NCBI GenBank assembly: GCA_017471785.1
Contig: JAFURP010000045.1
Coordinates: 1-49,919, forward strand
Direction: 5' to 3'
Source of the DNA: Clostridia bacterium
Lineage (GTDB): Bacteria > Bacillota > Clostridia > Christensenellales > Borkfalkiaceae
DNA: 49,919 bases
This document shows, piece after piece, positions 33,440 through 40,541 of this stretch. Both the position numbers and the translations under genes were made by a program. The notes beneath the pieces were generated by a model. That model was not told where the DNA came from. It saw only the letters and a program-made list of their open reading frames with translations, and made no database searches. The number at the start of each line of letters is the position of its first letter. The stretch's first letter is position 1.

Positions 33440-34606
33440 ATGACAAATCTATTGATCAAGCTATTCGTTAAAAACAGCGGGGAAACGCAAAATCCCAAGG
33501 TCCGCGCGGCGTATTTGTCCCTTTCGGGCTTTACGGGTATCGCCGTCAATATCCTCCTTTTTATCGGCAAGCTCGTGTTAGGTCTCGTATCCGCTTCGGT
33601 GGCGATCGTAGCCGACGCATTCAACAATATCTCGGACGCAGGCTCGGCGATCGTCGCGCTGATAGGCTTCCGCCTCGCGGCGAAGCCCGTCGATAAGGAA
33701 CACCCCTTAGGGCACGGACGCTTGGAATACGTGACCGGCTTTATCGTCGATATGCTCATTATCCTCGTCGGCTTCGAGCTGTTGAAAACCTCGCTCGATA
33801 AGATCGTAAACCCCGTTTTGCCGACGGTGGGCAATATCACCCTGCTCCTGCTCGGCGTAGCCATTCTCGTCAAGGCTTGGCTGTTCTTTTTCTATCGAAA
33901 GCTCGCCAAGCTCGCGCAATCGGCCCCCGTCAAGGCGGCGGCGTTCGATTCCCTCACCGATTGCGTAGCCACTACCTTGGTGCTTACCTCCTCGCTCGTA
34001 GCCCGTTTTTGGGGCGTGGCGATCGACGGCTGGGCAGGTATTGTGGTGGCGGCGTTTATCCTGTTTACGGGCGTGAAAGCGGCTAAGGAAACGATCGATC
34101 TTCTCCTCGGCTCGCCTCCCGACCCCGCTTTTATCCAAAGCATCTACGAATTTGCCAAAAACTATCCGCGTGTGATCGGGATCCACGACGTTATGGTACA
34201 CGATTACGGCGTAGGCAGACAGATCGTATCCTTCCACGCCGAAGTCCCCTCCGATTCGGATATCAATATCGCGCACGAGGAGGTGGATAAAATGGAACGG
34301 GATATGAACGAAAAATTCGGCTGTATCGTTACCGTTCACCTCGACCCCATCGTAACGGACGATCCCCTCGTCAACGAACTTCGAGCCCTCGCCGAAAGGA
34401 CGGCAAAAGAGGTAAACGGCGAATTTACCATTCACGATTTCCGTATGACCAAGGGAGAAAAGAAGATCAATTTGATCTTCGACCTCGTCCTGCCCGCCGA
34501 TTGCAAAACGCCCACGGACGAAGCGGCAAGGCTCGTTTCCGAAAAGCTACGCGAGAAAAACCCCGACTGCTCGTGCGTCATTCGCGCCGAACATCCCTTC
34601 GTATAA
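33440..34606 (+). CDS. cation diffusion facilitator transporter
   Basis: 388 residues from MTNLLIK, chosen because GAGG lies upstream and the extra 13 codons would lie in the terminator. Membrane part (about 30-215) with the metal-site motifs ADAFNNISD and HPLGHGRLEY in helices II/III and FDSLTDC in helix V. The remaining 170 residues form a soluble domain with HDVMVHDYG and FHAEVP, typical of CDF dimerisation. It exports Zn2+, Mn2+ or Fe2+ in exchange for protons; the metal is not determinable. Confidence 0.9.
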   Translation: MTNLLIKLFVKNSGETQNPKVRAAYLSLSGFTGIAVNILLFIGKLVLGLVSASVAIVADAFNNISDAGSAIVALIGFRLAAKPVDKEHPLGHGRLEYVTGFIVDMLIILVGFELLKTSLDKIVNPVLPTVGNITLLLLGVAILVKAWLFFFYRKLAKLAQSAPVKAAAFDSLTDCVATTLVLTSSLVARFWGVAIDGWAGIVVAAFILFTGVKAAKETIDLLLGSPPDPAFIQSIYEFAKNYPRVIGIHDVMVHDYGVGRQIVSFHAEVPSDSDINIAHEEVDKMERDMNEKFGCIVTVHLDPIVTDDPLVNELRALAERTAKEVNGEFTIHDFRMTKGEKKINLIFDLVLPADCKTPTDEAARLVSEKLREKNPDCSCVIRAEHPFV

Positions 34607-34612
34607 AACGCA

Positions 34613-34640
34613 AAAGCCCCTCGTTTCCGCGAGGGGCTTT
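34613..34640. terminator. bidirectional terminator between CDF and coiled-coil gene
   Basis: AAAGCCCCTCG pairs with CGAGGGGCTTT. It closes the CDF gene and lies two bases beyond the end of the convergent minus-strand gene. Confidence 0.85.
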
Positions 34641-34641
34641 A

Positions 34642-34878
34642 TCATAGCCGCTTTACTATCCTTTTCAGTTTTTCTATCTCTTTCTCGCTCTCTTGCAAGC
34701 GCGCCATCTTCCGTATCAGCCCGTCCAGCTTGCGGATATCCCTCTTGACTTGCGCGCCCGCCTCCGTAGCCGCCTCCGCTTGCAACGCCTCTCTCCGCGC
34801 TTTCGCCGCCGTCAGCCAACTTTCGATATACGCGTGCCTCTCTATCCGCAGCTCCAGCTCCTCCCGTTTCCTCTCCAT
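34642..34878 (-). CDS. small charged coiled-coil protein under divergent operator
   Basis: 78 residues, almost wholly helical by composition, with heptad-like spacing of Leu/Ile in two blocks (about 1-35 and 46-78), rich in Lys, Arg and Glu. No cysteine, membrane span or signal. AAGGAG lies about 10 bases upstream. I do not recognise the family. It faces a small XRE regulator, with a perfect promoter whose spacer holds one half of an inverted-repeat operator, so it is probably repressed by that regulator. Confidence 0.7.
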   Translation of the reverse strand: MERKREELELRIERHAYIESWLTAAKARREALQAEAATEAGAQVKRDIRKLDGLIRKMARLQESEKEIEKLKRIVKRL

Positions 34879-34901
34879 TTACCCAAACGCTCCTTTCTTA
34901 T

Positions 34902-34956
34902 ATTATACCTAACCAACGGTTAGTTGTCAAACAAAACACTAACCGTTGGTTATAAT
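34902..34956. promoter_or_regulatory. divergent promoter-operator of XRE module 1
   Basis: Minus promoter: TTGACA (complement 34925-34930), 17-bp spacer, TATAAT (complement 34902-34907). The spacer contains TAACCAACGGTTAGT (34910-34924). Its exact reverse complement ACTAACCGTTGGTTA lies at 34938-34952 and overlaps a TATAAT at 34951-34956 facing the regulator gene. Each half is itself a palindrome (AACC-AAC-GGTT). Confidence 0.85.
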
Positions 34957-34984
34957 TTTTGGTATAAGGGGGAAGAAAAAGAGT

Positions 34985-35194
34985 ATGTACGAGATCATCA
35001 AAGCGCGATTGAGCGAGGAACTGAAGCACTGTCCTTTTACGAAAACGGAGATGGCAAAGCGCGTAGGCGTTTCGCCCGAAATGATCACGCAGTATATCAC
35101 GACGAAGAAGCTACCCAAGCTGGACACCTTTGCCAAGCTGTGCAAGGAGTTGGATCTGCCTGCGACCTATATTCTCGGCTTGAGCGACATATAG
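34985..35194 (+). CDS. small XRE-family HTH regulator (module 1)
   Basis: 69 residues from MYEIIKAR. A single helix-turn-helix covers about 15-60: FTKTEMAKRVGVSPEMITQYITTKKLPKLDTFAKLCKELDLP, read in two steps as EMAKRVGVSPEMITQYI and LDTFAKLCKELDLPATYILG. There is no other domain. GGGGGAAG lies about 11 bases before the ATG. It probably represses itself and the divergent coiled-coil gene through the operator between them. Confidence 0.85.
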   Translation: MYEIIKARLSEELKHCPFTKTEMAKRVGVSPEMITQYITTKKLPKLDTFAKLCKELDLPATYILGLSDI

Positions 35195-35197
35195 ACG

Positions 35198-35228
35198 AAA
35201 GCCCCGTCCGATACGGACGGGGCTTTTC
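35198..35228. terminator. bidirectional terminator after XRE gene
   Basis: AAAGCCCCGTCCG pairs with CGGACGGGGCTTT around ATA. Confidence 0.9.
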
Positions 35229-35230
35229 GT

Positions 35231-35863
35231 TTACTCCTCGAGGGCGGCTTTCAGCCGTTCGTTTTCCGCGCGAAGCCGTTCGTTCTCCGCTTTCAGCGCC
35301 TTGGCGAGCCTGTCGTACAGGGCGTTGATCTCGTTTTCCAAGCGGCGGCGTAAAAAGTCCTTGTCGGGCATAGCCGTTTGGCTCTTTTCGGGGGCTTGTG
35401 CCCGCCGACCGCGCACGCTATCCGCGTCCAAGCCCATTTCGCTCGCGATCGCCGCGATACGCGCAGGGTCCTTTTTGAGGGTGTTGCGATACTTGTTTTG
35501 CAGGCGCAGCATCAGCTTGTCGTCCCCTTTGGACAGGTTAAAGATGGCGCGCCGCACGGACAAGCCCTTGCTCTTTTCCGCGAGGATACTACGCAGCGTC
35601 GCGTCCGTTTCCTCCTCGGTAAATTCGCGGATCTTTTCCACGGACAGGCTGGAGCCGTCGAGAAGCTTGACGATCCGCTCGTCCTTTTTCTCGTTCTTCA
35701 TCAGCGCGTAATAATAATTCCGCACGCTGCCCTTTGCTCTGCCCCGTTCCAAGCCGTACGCCGCGAAAAGATAGGTGAGCGTCTTGCCCTTTGCCTTGCC
35801 CCGTTTAATGTATTCCACCAAGCTCTTTGCTTCCTCTTCCGTGTAACCGTTGATCTTATTCAT
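35231..35863 (-). CDS. putative DNA-binding protein with duplicated Myb/SANT-like unit and C-terminal zipper
   Basis: 210 residues from MNKINGYT (GAGG upstream; a 10-codon extension is weaker). Two helical units resemble each other: YTEEEAKSLVEYIKRGKAKG, continuing to VRNYYYALMK (about 6-56), and FTEEETDATLRSILAEKSKG, continuing to LQNKYRNTLKK (about 80-130). The pattern (aromatic)-TEEE, then a basic helix and an aromatic helix, is like Myb/SANT or RsfA-type folds. The last 45 residues are a leucine-zipper coiled coil with the repeat ENERLRAENERLK. I infer a dimeric DNA-binding regulator. RsfA is a forespore regulator in Bacillus, but the relation here is only by pattern. Confidence 0.65.
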   Translation of the reverse strand: MNKINGYTEEEAKSLVEYIKRGKAKGKTLTYLFAAYGLERGRAKGSVRNYYYALMKNEKKDERIVKLLDGSSLSVEKIREFTEEETDATLRSILAEKSKGLSVRRAIFNLSKGDDKLMLRLQNKYRNTLKKDPARIAAIASEMGLDADSVRGRRAQAPEKSQTAMPDKDFLRRRLENEINALYDRLAKALKAENERLRAENERLKAALEE

Positions 35864-35957
35864 ACTTTTTTCCTCCGATTTGCGGTTTTTCACGGTGATT
35901 ATTACCCCATTTTTCCGATTTTATACATTTTCACGGATAAAAAGAATATAGTAAATT

Positions 35958-36854
35958 ATGAAAATTTATTTTTTATCCTCTCAACCCGCCGCGCTCACCC
36001 TCAACGAGCTGTATTTCGGCGTTACCGACAAATTCGAACGCTTTGCCGAGTTATCCCTCAAGGATAATATTTTCGTGCGTTTTACCCCCCAAAACGCCCT
36101 GCCTATCGGTTTTTTTCTCACCGAGGATATCCGCTTTACGCCGCCGCAGGGGGTTGAGGTGTACTTATTAAAGAACGCGATCGCGTTATACGCGCGCGAC
36201 TTTCCCCCCGCCGATCTCACCCTGCGCCCCGTAGCCCAGCTCCGCGACGGCGACACGCTCGCCACCGTCTTTGCTCAAGGCGCGTTACAGCTTTCCGTGC
36301 AATCGGAAAAGGGCTTTTTCGTCGCGACCCTGCCCCCCGCTTTCGCCCAATGCGAGCTATTCTTTCACTTGGGGCTTATCCTATTGAAAACGCCGACCGC
36401 GCTCGCCGTCTACACCCCCAAAGCGGAGCGGGTGTTTTTGGAAAATATCCTTTCCTACGAGCTGACGGACGACGGGCTGAAAGCCGTCCTGCCTCTTTCC
36501 GACCGCTTGCGCCGCACCGCCGAATGTACCTATCTTTTCACCGAGGAGGGTTGCACGCGCACGGGCTTTATATTGCGACAGGAAAACGCTACGGAAAACG
36601 CCGCCGCCGAGCTACTTCCCTACGCGTTCTTCGAGAGCGTTTTGATCGGGGCAAATTTCGAAGAAATGCTCGCGGACGAGTTAGTACTCGAAAAGGAGAA
36701 TATCGCGCGTTTTTTGGGCGATTTCGAGGCGGTGATCTTGACCGAGGACGCCAACACCTGCGGCTTAGTGCGGCGTAAGGGAGAGCGGCTTTTCGAGGCG
36801 TCCTATTTCACGGTGACGCTCCAAGAGGGCAAAATCGCGGATATTCGCGGATAA
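35958..36854 (+). CDS. uncharacterised protein
   Basis: 298 residues, mixed beta/alpha composition, no signal peptide or membrane span. It opens MKIYFLSSQPAALTLNELYFG and continues with alternating strand-like segments for about 150 residues, then a more acidic helical C-terminal half. I do not recognise the family. No ribosome-binding site is present. TATAGT lies five bases before the ATG, so the mRNA could be leaderless. It is divergent from the SANT-like gene, with 94 bases between containing two copies of TTTTCACGG. Confidence 0.65.
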   Translation: MKIYFLSSQPAALTLNELYFGVTDKFERFAELSLKDNIFVRFTPQNALPIGFFLTEDIRFTPPQGVEVYLLKNAIALYARDFPPADLTLRPVAQLRDGDTLATVFAQGALQLSVQSEKGFFVATLPPAFAQCELFFHLGLILLKTPTALAVYTPKAERVFLENILSYELTDDGLKAVLPLSDRLRRTAECTYLFTEEGCTRTGFILRQENATENAAAELLPYAFFESVLIGANFEEMLADELVLEKENIARFLGDFEAVILTEDANTCGLVRRKGERLFEASYFTVTLQEGKIADIRG

Positions 36855-36901
36855 TTGGCATAATTTCCTATAAAAAGTTTGCAAAACGACCGCGTGGACG
36901 C

Positions 36902-36931
36902 TTGACATCCGCGCGGCGTTTGTTATACAAT
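36902..36931 (+). promoter_or_regulatory. promoter of the 77-residue protein gene
   Basis: TTGACA (36902-36907), 18-bp spacer, TACAAT (36926-36931); AAGGAGAG lies 10 bases before the start codon. Confidence 0.75.
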
Positions 36932-36967
36932 AAACGGGTAAAAAATCTAAAAAGGAGAGAACGGAAT

Positions 36968-37201
36968 ATGCAAAAAGTCATTTGCAAAAAGGTTTACGAT
37001 ACGGAAACCTCCACGCTTATCAAAAAAGTAACTTTCGGGAACTTCGGCGACCCTAACGGTTACGAGGAAAGCCTCTACCAAACGGAAAGCGGTTCTTACT
37101 TCCTCTATACCAACGGCGGCGAAAGCTCCAAGTATACGAAAGAAAACATTACGCGTATGAGCGCGGAAAAGAAAGACGCGTGGTTGAAGGATCACGAGTA
37201 A
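36968..37201 (+). CDS. small conserved-type protein of unknown function
   Basis: 77 residues from MQKVICKKVYDTET. The middle section ESLYQTESGSYFLYTNGGES and the ending ITRMSAEKKDAWLKDH resemble a small Firmicute family with a LY-x-T-x-x-G-x-(F/Y)-FLY-x-x-GG core. I recall this family only as hypothetical proteins. Likely a beta-sheet followed by a helix; no cysteine pair or span. Own promoter and terminator, so it is expressed as a single gene. Confidence 0.8.
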   Translation: MQKVICKKVYDTETSTLIKKVTFGNFGDPNGYEESLYQTESGSYFLYTNGGESSKYTKENITRMSAEKKDAWLKDHE

Positions 37202-37210
37202 ACGAAAGAA

Positions 37211-37244
37211 AAAACCGTTTCGGGATAACCGAAACGGTTTTTTT
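37211..37244. terminator. bidirectional terminator 3' of the 77-residue gene
   Basis: AAACCGTTTCGG pairs with CCGAAACGGTTT, with a T run of eight. The A run on the other side suits the convergent lipoprotein gene. Confidence 0.9.
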
Positions 37245-37253
37245 ATACGCTTT

Positions 37254-38111
37254 TTAATATTTCTTTACGGTAACCTTTTTGATCACGATCGCCTTTTGGG
37301 GCACGTGGTAGCTTTCCGTATTGTCCTTTTGTCCCACGTACGGGTCGTCCCCGTCCACCTCTACGGTCGTTTCGGGTGCGAACACCTCGTCCTCGTCGCC
37401 CGCGCTATAATTTTCCGCGATATAGTCCTCGATATCCCCTTTCAGCTCTTCCAGCGCCTCCACGCTGTCGTCGTCGAGCGTTGCGAACGTACAATAATTG
37501 TCGTCCGATTTCGTTTCGCTTGCAAGGGAGATAAAGAACAAAGAGGTCGCGCAGTTGTTCTCGTAATCACGCCAAGCTACGCCCTCGCCGTTATGCCGTT
37601 CGATGACCACTTGATCCTCGCCGTCCTTTTCCGTATAGAACATAGAAAGGGAGCCGAAGGTTTGATCGAGCGCGCCGTTTTCCACGGTAAAGTCGGCGTT
37701 TTCGTAAAACTCGCCGTACAGGGTGTAGGTGGGCGTCGCTTTCGTTTCGTCCGTCCAAACGCTGACGGGGAAATCCGCGTAATTCTTTACGATATCGTAA
37801 TATTTTTTATACACGAGATTTTCGTTTTCGTAGGTGTAACCGCCGGTATACAGCTTATCGCTCGTATAATCGTGCACGCAAAGCCCGTCGTAATATCCGT
37901 TTTCCGCAAGCGCGAGGAAATGCTTGACGGTCGCCGGCGCGATCTTCCTGTACAGCTTATATTCCAGCTCGTAGGTCTGCCCGTTGAACTCGATCTCCAT
38001 TTCTACCTTCGGATGCGAGGTCTCGCAAGCGGTGAGCGTAGCCGTGCAAGCTACGGTCGCGCTAAGAGCCAACGCGCCGCAAAGTATTCTTTTCATCTTC
38101 GTTTTGAACAT
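37254..38111 (-). CDS. cyclophilin-like lipoprotein
   Basis: 285 residues. Signal peptide with a lipobox LTAC (Cys at about 29), so it is a lipid-anchored extracytoplasmic protein. The following IEFNGQTYELEYKLYRKIAP and TVKHFLALAENGYYDGLCVH resemble the first half of cyclophilin-type peptidyl-prolyl isomerases. The usual FHR motif is replaced by VHDY, so the catalytic arginine is missing and isomerase activity is doubtful. The C-terminal region is very acidic. GAGGAG precedes the ATG by 11 bases. It may be a folding factor or a binding protein. Confidence 0.75.
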   Translation of the reverse strand: MFKTKMKRILCGALALSATVACTATLTACETSHPKVEMEIEFNGQTYELEYKLYRKIAPATVKHFLALAENGYYDGLCVHDYTSDKLYTGGYTYENENLVYKKYYDIVKNYADFPVSVWTDETKATPTYTLYGEFYENADFTVENGALDQTFGSLSMFYTEKDGEDQVVIERHNGEGVAWRDYENNCATSLFFISLASETKSDDNYCTFATLDDDSVEALEELKGDIEDYIAENYSAGDEDEVFAPETTVEVDGDDPYVGQKDNTESYHVPQKAIVIKKVTVKKY

Positions 38112-38142
38112 AATGATACACTCCTCATTATTCTACCATTTT

Positions 38143-38171
38143 ATTTTACCTTTTATTTGCGTTTCCGTCAA
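38143..38171 (-). promoter_or_regulatory. promoter of the cyclophilin-like lipoprotein
   Basis: TTGACG (complement 38166-38171), 17-bp spacer, TAAAAT (complement 38143-38148). Confidence 0.75.
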
Positions 38172-38214
38172 GTACTTTTGCTATCTTTTCTTCATTTTTT
38201 ATCCGATTTACACA

Positions 38215-38252
38215 AACGAAAAAGCCGTTGCCCTATCGACAACGGTTTTTTT
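38215..38252 (-). terminator. terminator of the patatin/DUF4234 operon
   Basis: On the minus strand AAACCGTTG pairs with CAACGGCTTT (one wobble) around a 9-nt loop, with T-rich sequence after it. Confidence 0.7.
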
Positions 38253-38274
38253 CGTTCTTATGGAAAGCTTACGC

Positions 38275-38628
38275 TTACGCCTCCGCCTTTGCTTCCGCCT
38301 TCTTTTCGTCCACCCATCTATTGACGGTCGATTGCGCCATCGCGTAGCTGATGATGCCCAAGCCGAACAAGCCCAAAAGCAGGTGTACCACGCCGCTCGA
38401 CGAATTGTCGTACGCTTCGATCTTCTTGCCTAACATATAGAACCAATAGAACTGATAAATTCCAAGGGTTACGATCGTAAGCAAGAGCGCTTTTACGCCG
38501 CCAGCCGTTTTGATCCTCGACAATTTATTGGAATCGTTCGTAAGACAAACGAACCAATACAAGCCGTAGATACCGCAAGTGATGATGGAAAACAGGATCG
38601 CCAAACCGACGCTTCTCTTTTTCGCCAT
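38275..38628 (-). CDS. DUF4234-type membrane protein
   Basis: 117 residues with three hydrophobic segments: VGLAILFSIITCGIYGLYWF (about 7-26), ALLLTIVTLGIYQFYWFYML (about 47-66) and LLLGLFGLGIISYAMAQ. The repeated GIY-x-x-YW(F) motif is the mark of DUF4234. Tail Lys/Ala/Glu-rich and cytoplasmic by the positive-inside rule. GGAGG lies upstream, 20 bases after the patatin-like gene, so it is the last gene of the XRE-controlled operon. Function unknown. Confidence 0.8.
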   Translation of the reverse strand: MAKKRSVGLAILFSIITCGIYGLYWFVCLTNDSNKLSRIKTAGGVKALLLTIVTLGIYQFYWFYMLGKKIEAYDNSSSGVVHLLLGLFGLGIISYAMAQSTVNRWVDEKKAEAKAEA

Positions 38629-38648
38629 TTTTTCTACCTCCGTATAAC

Positions 38649-39550
38649 TTAAAATAATTTTTTATAACAATCGGATTTACTCCGAAATGTCCGACCCAAA
38701 ACGTTGAGCACGCTCACCAAGCCGTCCGCGGATGAATTGCGCTCCCGCTGTTCGTGCTCCTCCAAAAAGACGCGGTCTATCTTTTCCTTTAGCCCCTCTT
38801 TCGAGCAATCCCCCTCGAAAAGAAAGGCGCATATCCGCTCGCCGTACGCTTCGGCGCTATCCACCATCTCCGCGACGTATTCCGCGGAAAAATCGAAATG
38901 GTTTTTCTTGAAATCGTTGCAAATGGATACGTCCAGATCCAAAACGGGCGTATCGCAGGCGAAATACCGACGGTTGTCGTATCGCGCGTCGAAATGCAAC
39001 GCGAGAATTAGATCGAGCGGCGGCTCGCTTGCAAACGGTCGCGAAAAATTCGCGAGGGGATAGATGGGAATATTATCCACCGCGCCGCCGTCCAGCACGA
39101 TCCTGCCCCGTTGAAGCATCGGCGTCAAATGCAGGCTCGGAAAATATACCGCTTCCAAACGGGATTGTACGCCCCCTGTAACCAATAGTACCGCGTGGAA
39201 AACAGGGGTATGTAGCATACGGGAAAGCAAACGGGGATATCCAACCGATCGGTCGGCGCCGTAAAATCGTCGAGCGTTTTGGTCAAAAGCCCCTTGACCG
39301 CCACCTCCCAAAACAGCTTGGACGGTCGTTCGATATCTATTTTTCTATATATCCACTCCAAGCGAGCAAGCTTATCCGCCGAAAGCGCGTACGCCGAGAA
39401 AAGCCCCATACTCGATCCGCTCACCGCCGCGAGCTCGTCCCTATCGATATATCGTAATAAAGCTTTGGTAAAGCCCACTTGATACGCACACTTACTGACG
39501 CCGCCCGAATACGCTATACCGATTCGGAGTCTTCGTCTTTCTCGTCGCAT
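38649..39550 (-). pseudogene. patatin-like phospholipase interrupted by a frameshift
   Basis: Two overlapping frames make one protein of about 300 residues. The first (39550 down to the shift) has the oxyanion region IAYSGGVSKCAYQVGF and the nucleophile elbow GSSMG. The second has the catalytic-Asp motif LDGGAVDNIPIYPL. They join at a run of five C on the plus strand (39172-39176). One more base there would restore the frame as ...YYWLQGG-VQSRLEAVYFP. It is therefore either a real mutation, a slippage site or a sequencing error. The start overlaps the upstream helical gene by 37 bases. Patatins hydrolyse lipid acyl groups. Confidence 0.85.
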
Positions 39551-39999
39551 ACGCCGTTTTTGATCCTCTCAAGCCCCTCTATCGCCGCGTTTTTGAGAGA
39601 TCTCACCTTGCTCTTCGCCTTTTCGAATACGCCCTTGATATTTTGCGCCAAGTCCGCGACCGTGGGCTTGAGCGCCTCCTCCAACGCCTCCAAATGCGCT
39701 TCCATACCCTTTTTCGCCCGATTGAACTCCTCCGTCGTGTCCGCCGCGATCAAGCCTTGGATCACGCTCTTGCAATCGCCGAGCAGCTCCGCGATCTCCC
39801 CGAGCGCCGCTTCCGTCACCGAAAATCTCGAGCCCTTAAACCGCTTTTCCTCGCAAATCACGATCTTCTTCAAATATTTCAATATCTTCTTATTGTCGCA
39901 ATATACCTGCGCGAGCAGGGAAATTTGCCGTATCCTCTTGACGTGCTCCAGCTTGATCTCCAAAGCGATATCCAAGCCTCCCTTTTCTTCCGTTGACAT
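39514..39999 (-). CDS. helical protein of unknown function, first gene of the patatin operon
   Basis: 161 residues, predicted mostly alpha-helical, Lys/Glu/Ala-rich, with an acidic C-terminus DEKDEDSES. Cysteines at about 33, 48, 76 and near the C-terminus; no span or signal. I do not recognise the family. AAGGAG lies about 13 bases upstream. It overlaps the patatin-like gene by 37 bases, which indicates coupled translation, and is driven by a perfect promoter holding an operator for the divergent XRE regulator. Confidence 0.75.
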   Translation of the reverse strand: MSTEEKGGLDIALEIKLEHVKRIRQISLLAQVYCDNKKILKYLKKIVICEEKRFKGSRFSVTEAALGEIAELLGDCKSVIQGLIAADTTEEFNRAKKGMEAHLEALEEALKPTVADLAQNIKGVFEKAKSKVRSLKNAAIEGLERIKNGVCDEKDEDSESV

Positions 40000-40034
40000 T
40001 GTGCGAATACACTCCTTTTCATTTGTATATTTTA

Positions 40035-40112
40035 ATTATACATATTTTTAATATGTATGTCAAGTATTTAATAGTAATAATATTTATATTTTTCATATAC
40101 ATATTCTAAAAT
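40035..40112. promoter_or_regulatory. divergent promoter-operator of XRE module 2
   Basis: Minus promoter: TTGACA (complement 40058-40063), 17-bp spacer, TATAAT (complement 40035-40040). A palindrome ATACATAT-TTTTA-ATATGTAT (40038-40058) fills the spacer. A further ATACATAT (40097-40104) lies within the probable promoter of the regulator gene (TTTATA 40083-40088, TAAAAT 40107-40112). The -10 is six bases from the regulator ATG, so that mRNA is probably leaderless. Confidence 0.8.
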
Positions 40113-40118
40113 AGTATT

Positions 40119-40436
40119 ATGGATAAAAAATTCGTACAAAATCGGTATGCGACGATACGGCTTGCCCACAACGTATCGGCGCGGAAATTGAGCTTGGAGC
40201 TGGGGCAAAGCACGGAGTACATCAATCAGATCGAAAACGGCAAAAATATGCCGTCGCTCGAGGGGTTATTTAACTTTTGCGAATATTTCGGCGTTACGCT
40301 CGGAGAGTTTTTCGAACAGGAATACGCCTATCCCATCGAATACAAAAAGCTCATACAAGAGCTGAACAAGTTCGACGCGCTGGAATTAAAGCAAATACTT
40401 GATTTGGTGACGCTCATCAATTCCAAGCGGCAATAA
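40119..40436 (+). CDS. XRE-family HTH regulator (module 2)
   Basis: 105 residues. HTH at about 10-65: IRLAHNVSARKLSLELGQS, then TEYINQIENGKNMPSLEGLF, and NFCEYFGVTLGEFF. The C-terminal 35 residues are helical and may dimerise. No ribosome-binding site is present. Divergent from the helical-protein/patatin/DUF4234 operon, which it most likely represses together with itself. Confidence 0.88.
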   Translation: MDKKFVQNRYATIRLAHNVSARKLSLELGQSTEYINQIENGKNMPSLEGLFNFCEYFGVTLGEFFEQEYAYPIEYKKLIQELNKFDALELKQILDLVTLINSKRQ

Positions 40437-40439
40437 AAA

Positions 40440-40484
40440 AAGCGTGCTAAAAACACGCCCGTACCGCAAAGCGTGCTTTGCGGT
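40440..40484 (+). terminator. two hairpins after the XRE gene
   Basis: GCGTG/CACGC (40442-40458) and ACCGCAAAG/CTTTGCGGT (40463-40484). Neither has a good T run on the plus strand; they may be weak termination or RNA-stability structures. Confidence 0.4.
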
Positions 40485-40497
40485 AATTTATATATGA

Positions 40498-40528
40498 AAA
40501 AACACGGCTCGAAAGCCGTGTTTTTCGT
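40498..40528. terminator. rplL terminator
   Basis: AAACACGGCT pairs with AGCCGTGTTT around CGAA, with A and T runs on both sides, so it can stop both rplL and the convergent regulator transcript. Confidence 0.9.
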
Positions 40529-40541
40529 TGTTTCGTTAAAC

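Noticed and set aside
34924..35328. 134-codon frame overlapping the XRE gene of module 1
   Set aside because: Different frame from the HTH protein, runs through the operator, the XRE gene and its terminator; no domain.
38649..39550. Two separate genes instead of one frameshifted patatin
   Set aside because: Each half carries only part of the catalytic dyad and the frames meet at a homopolymer; no ribosome-binding site precedes the second frame.
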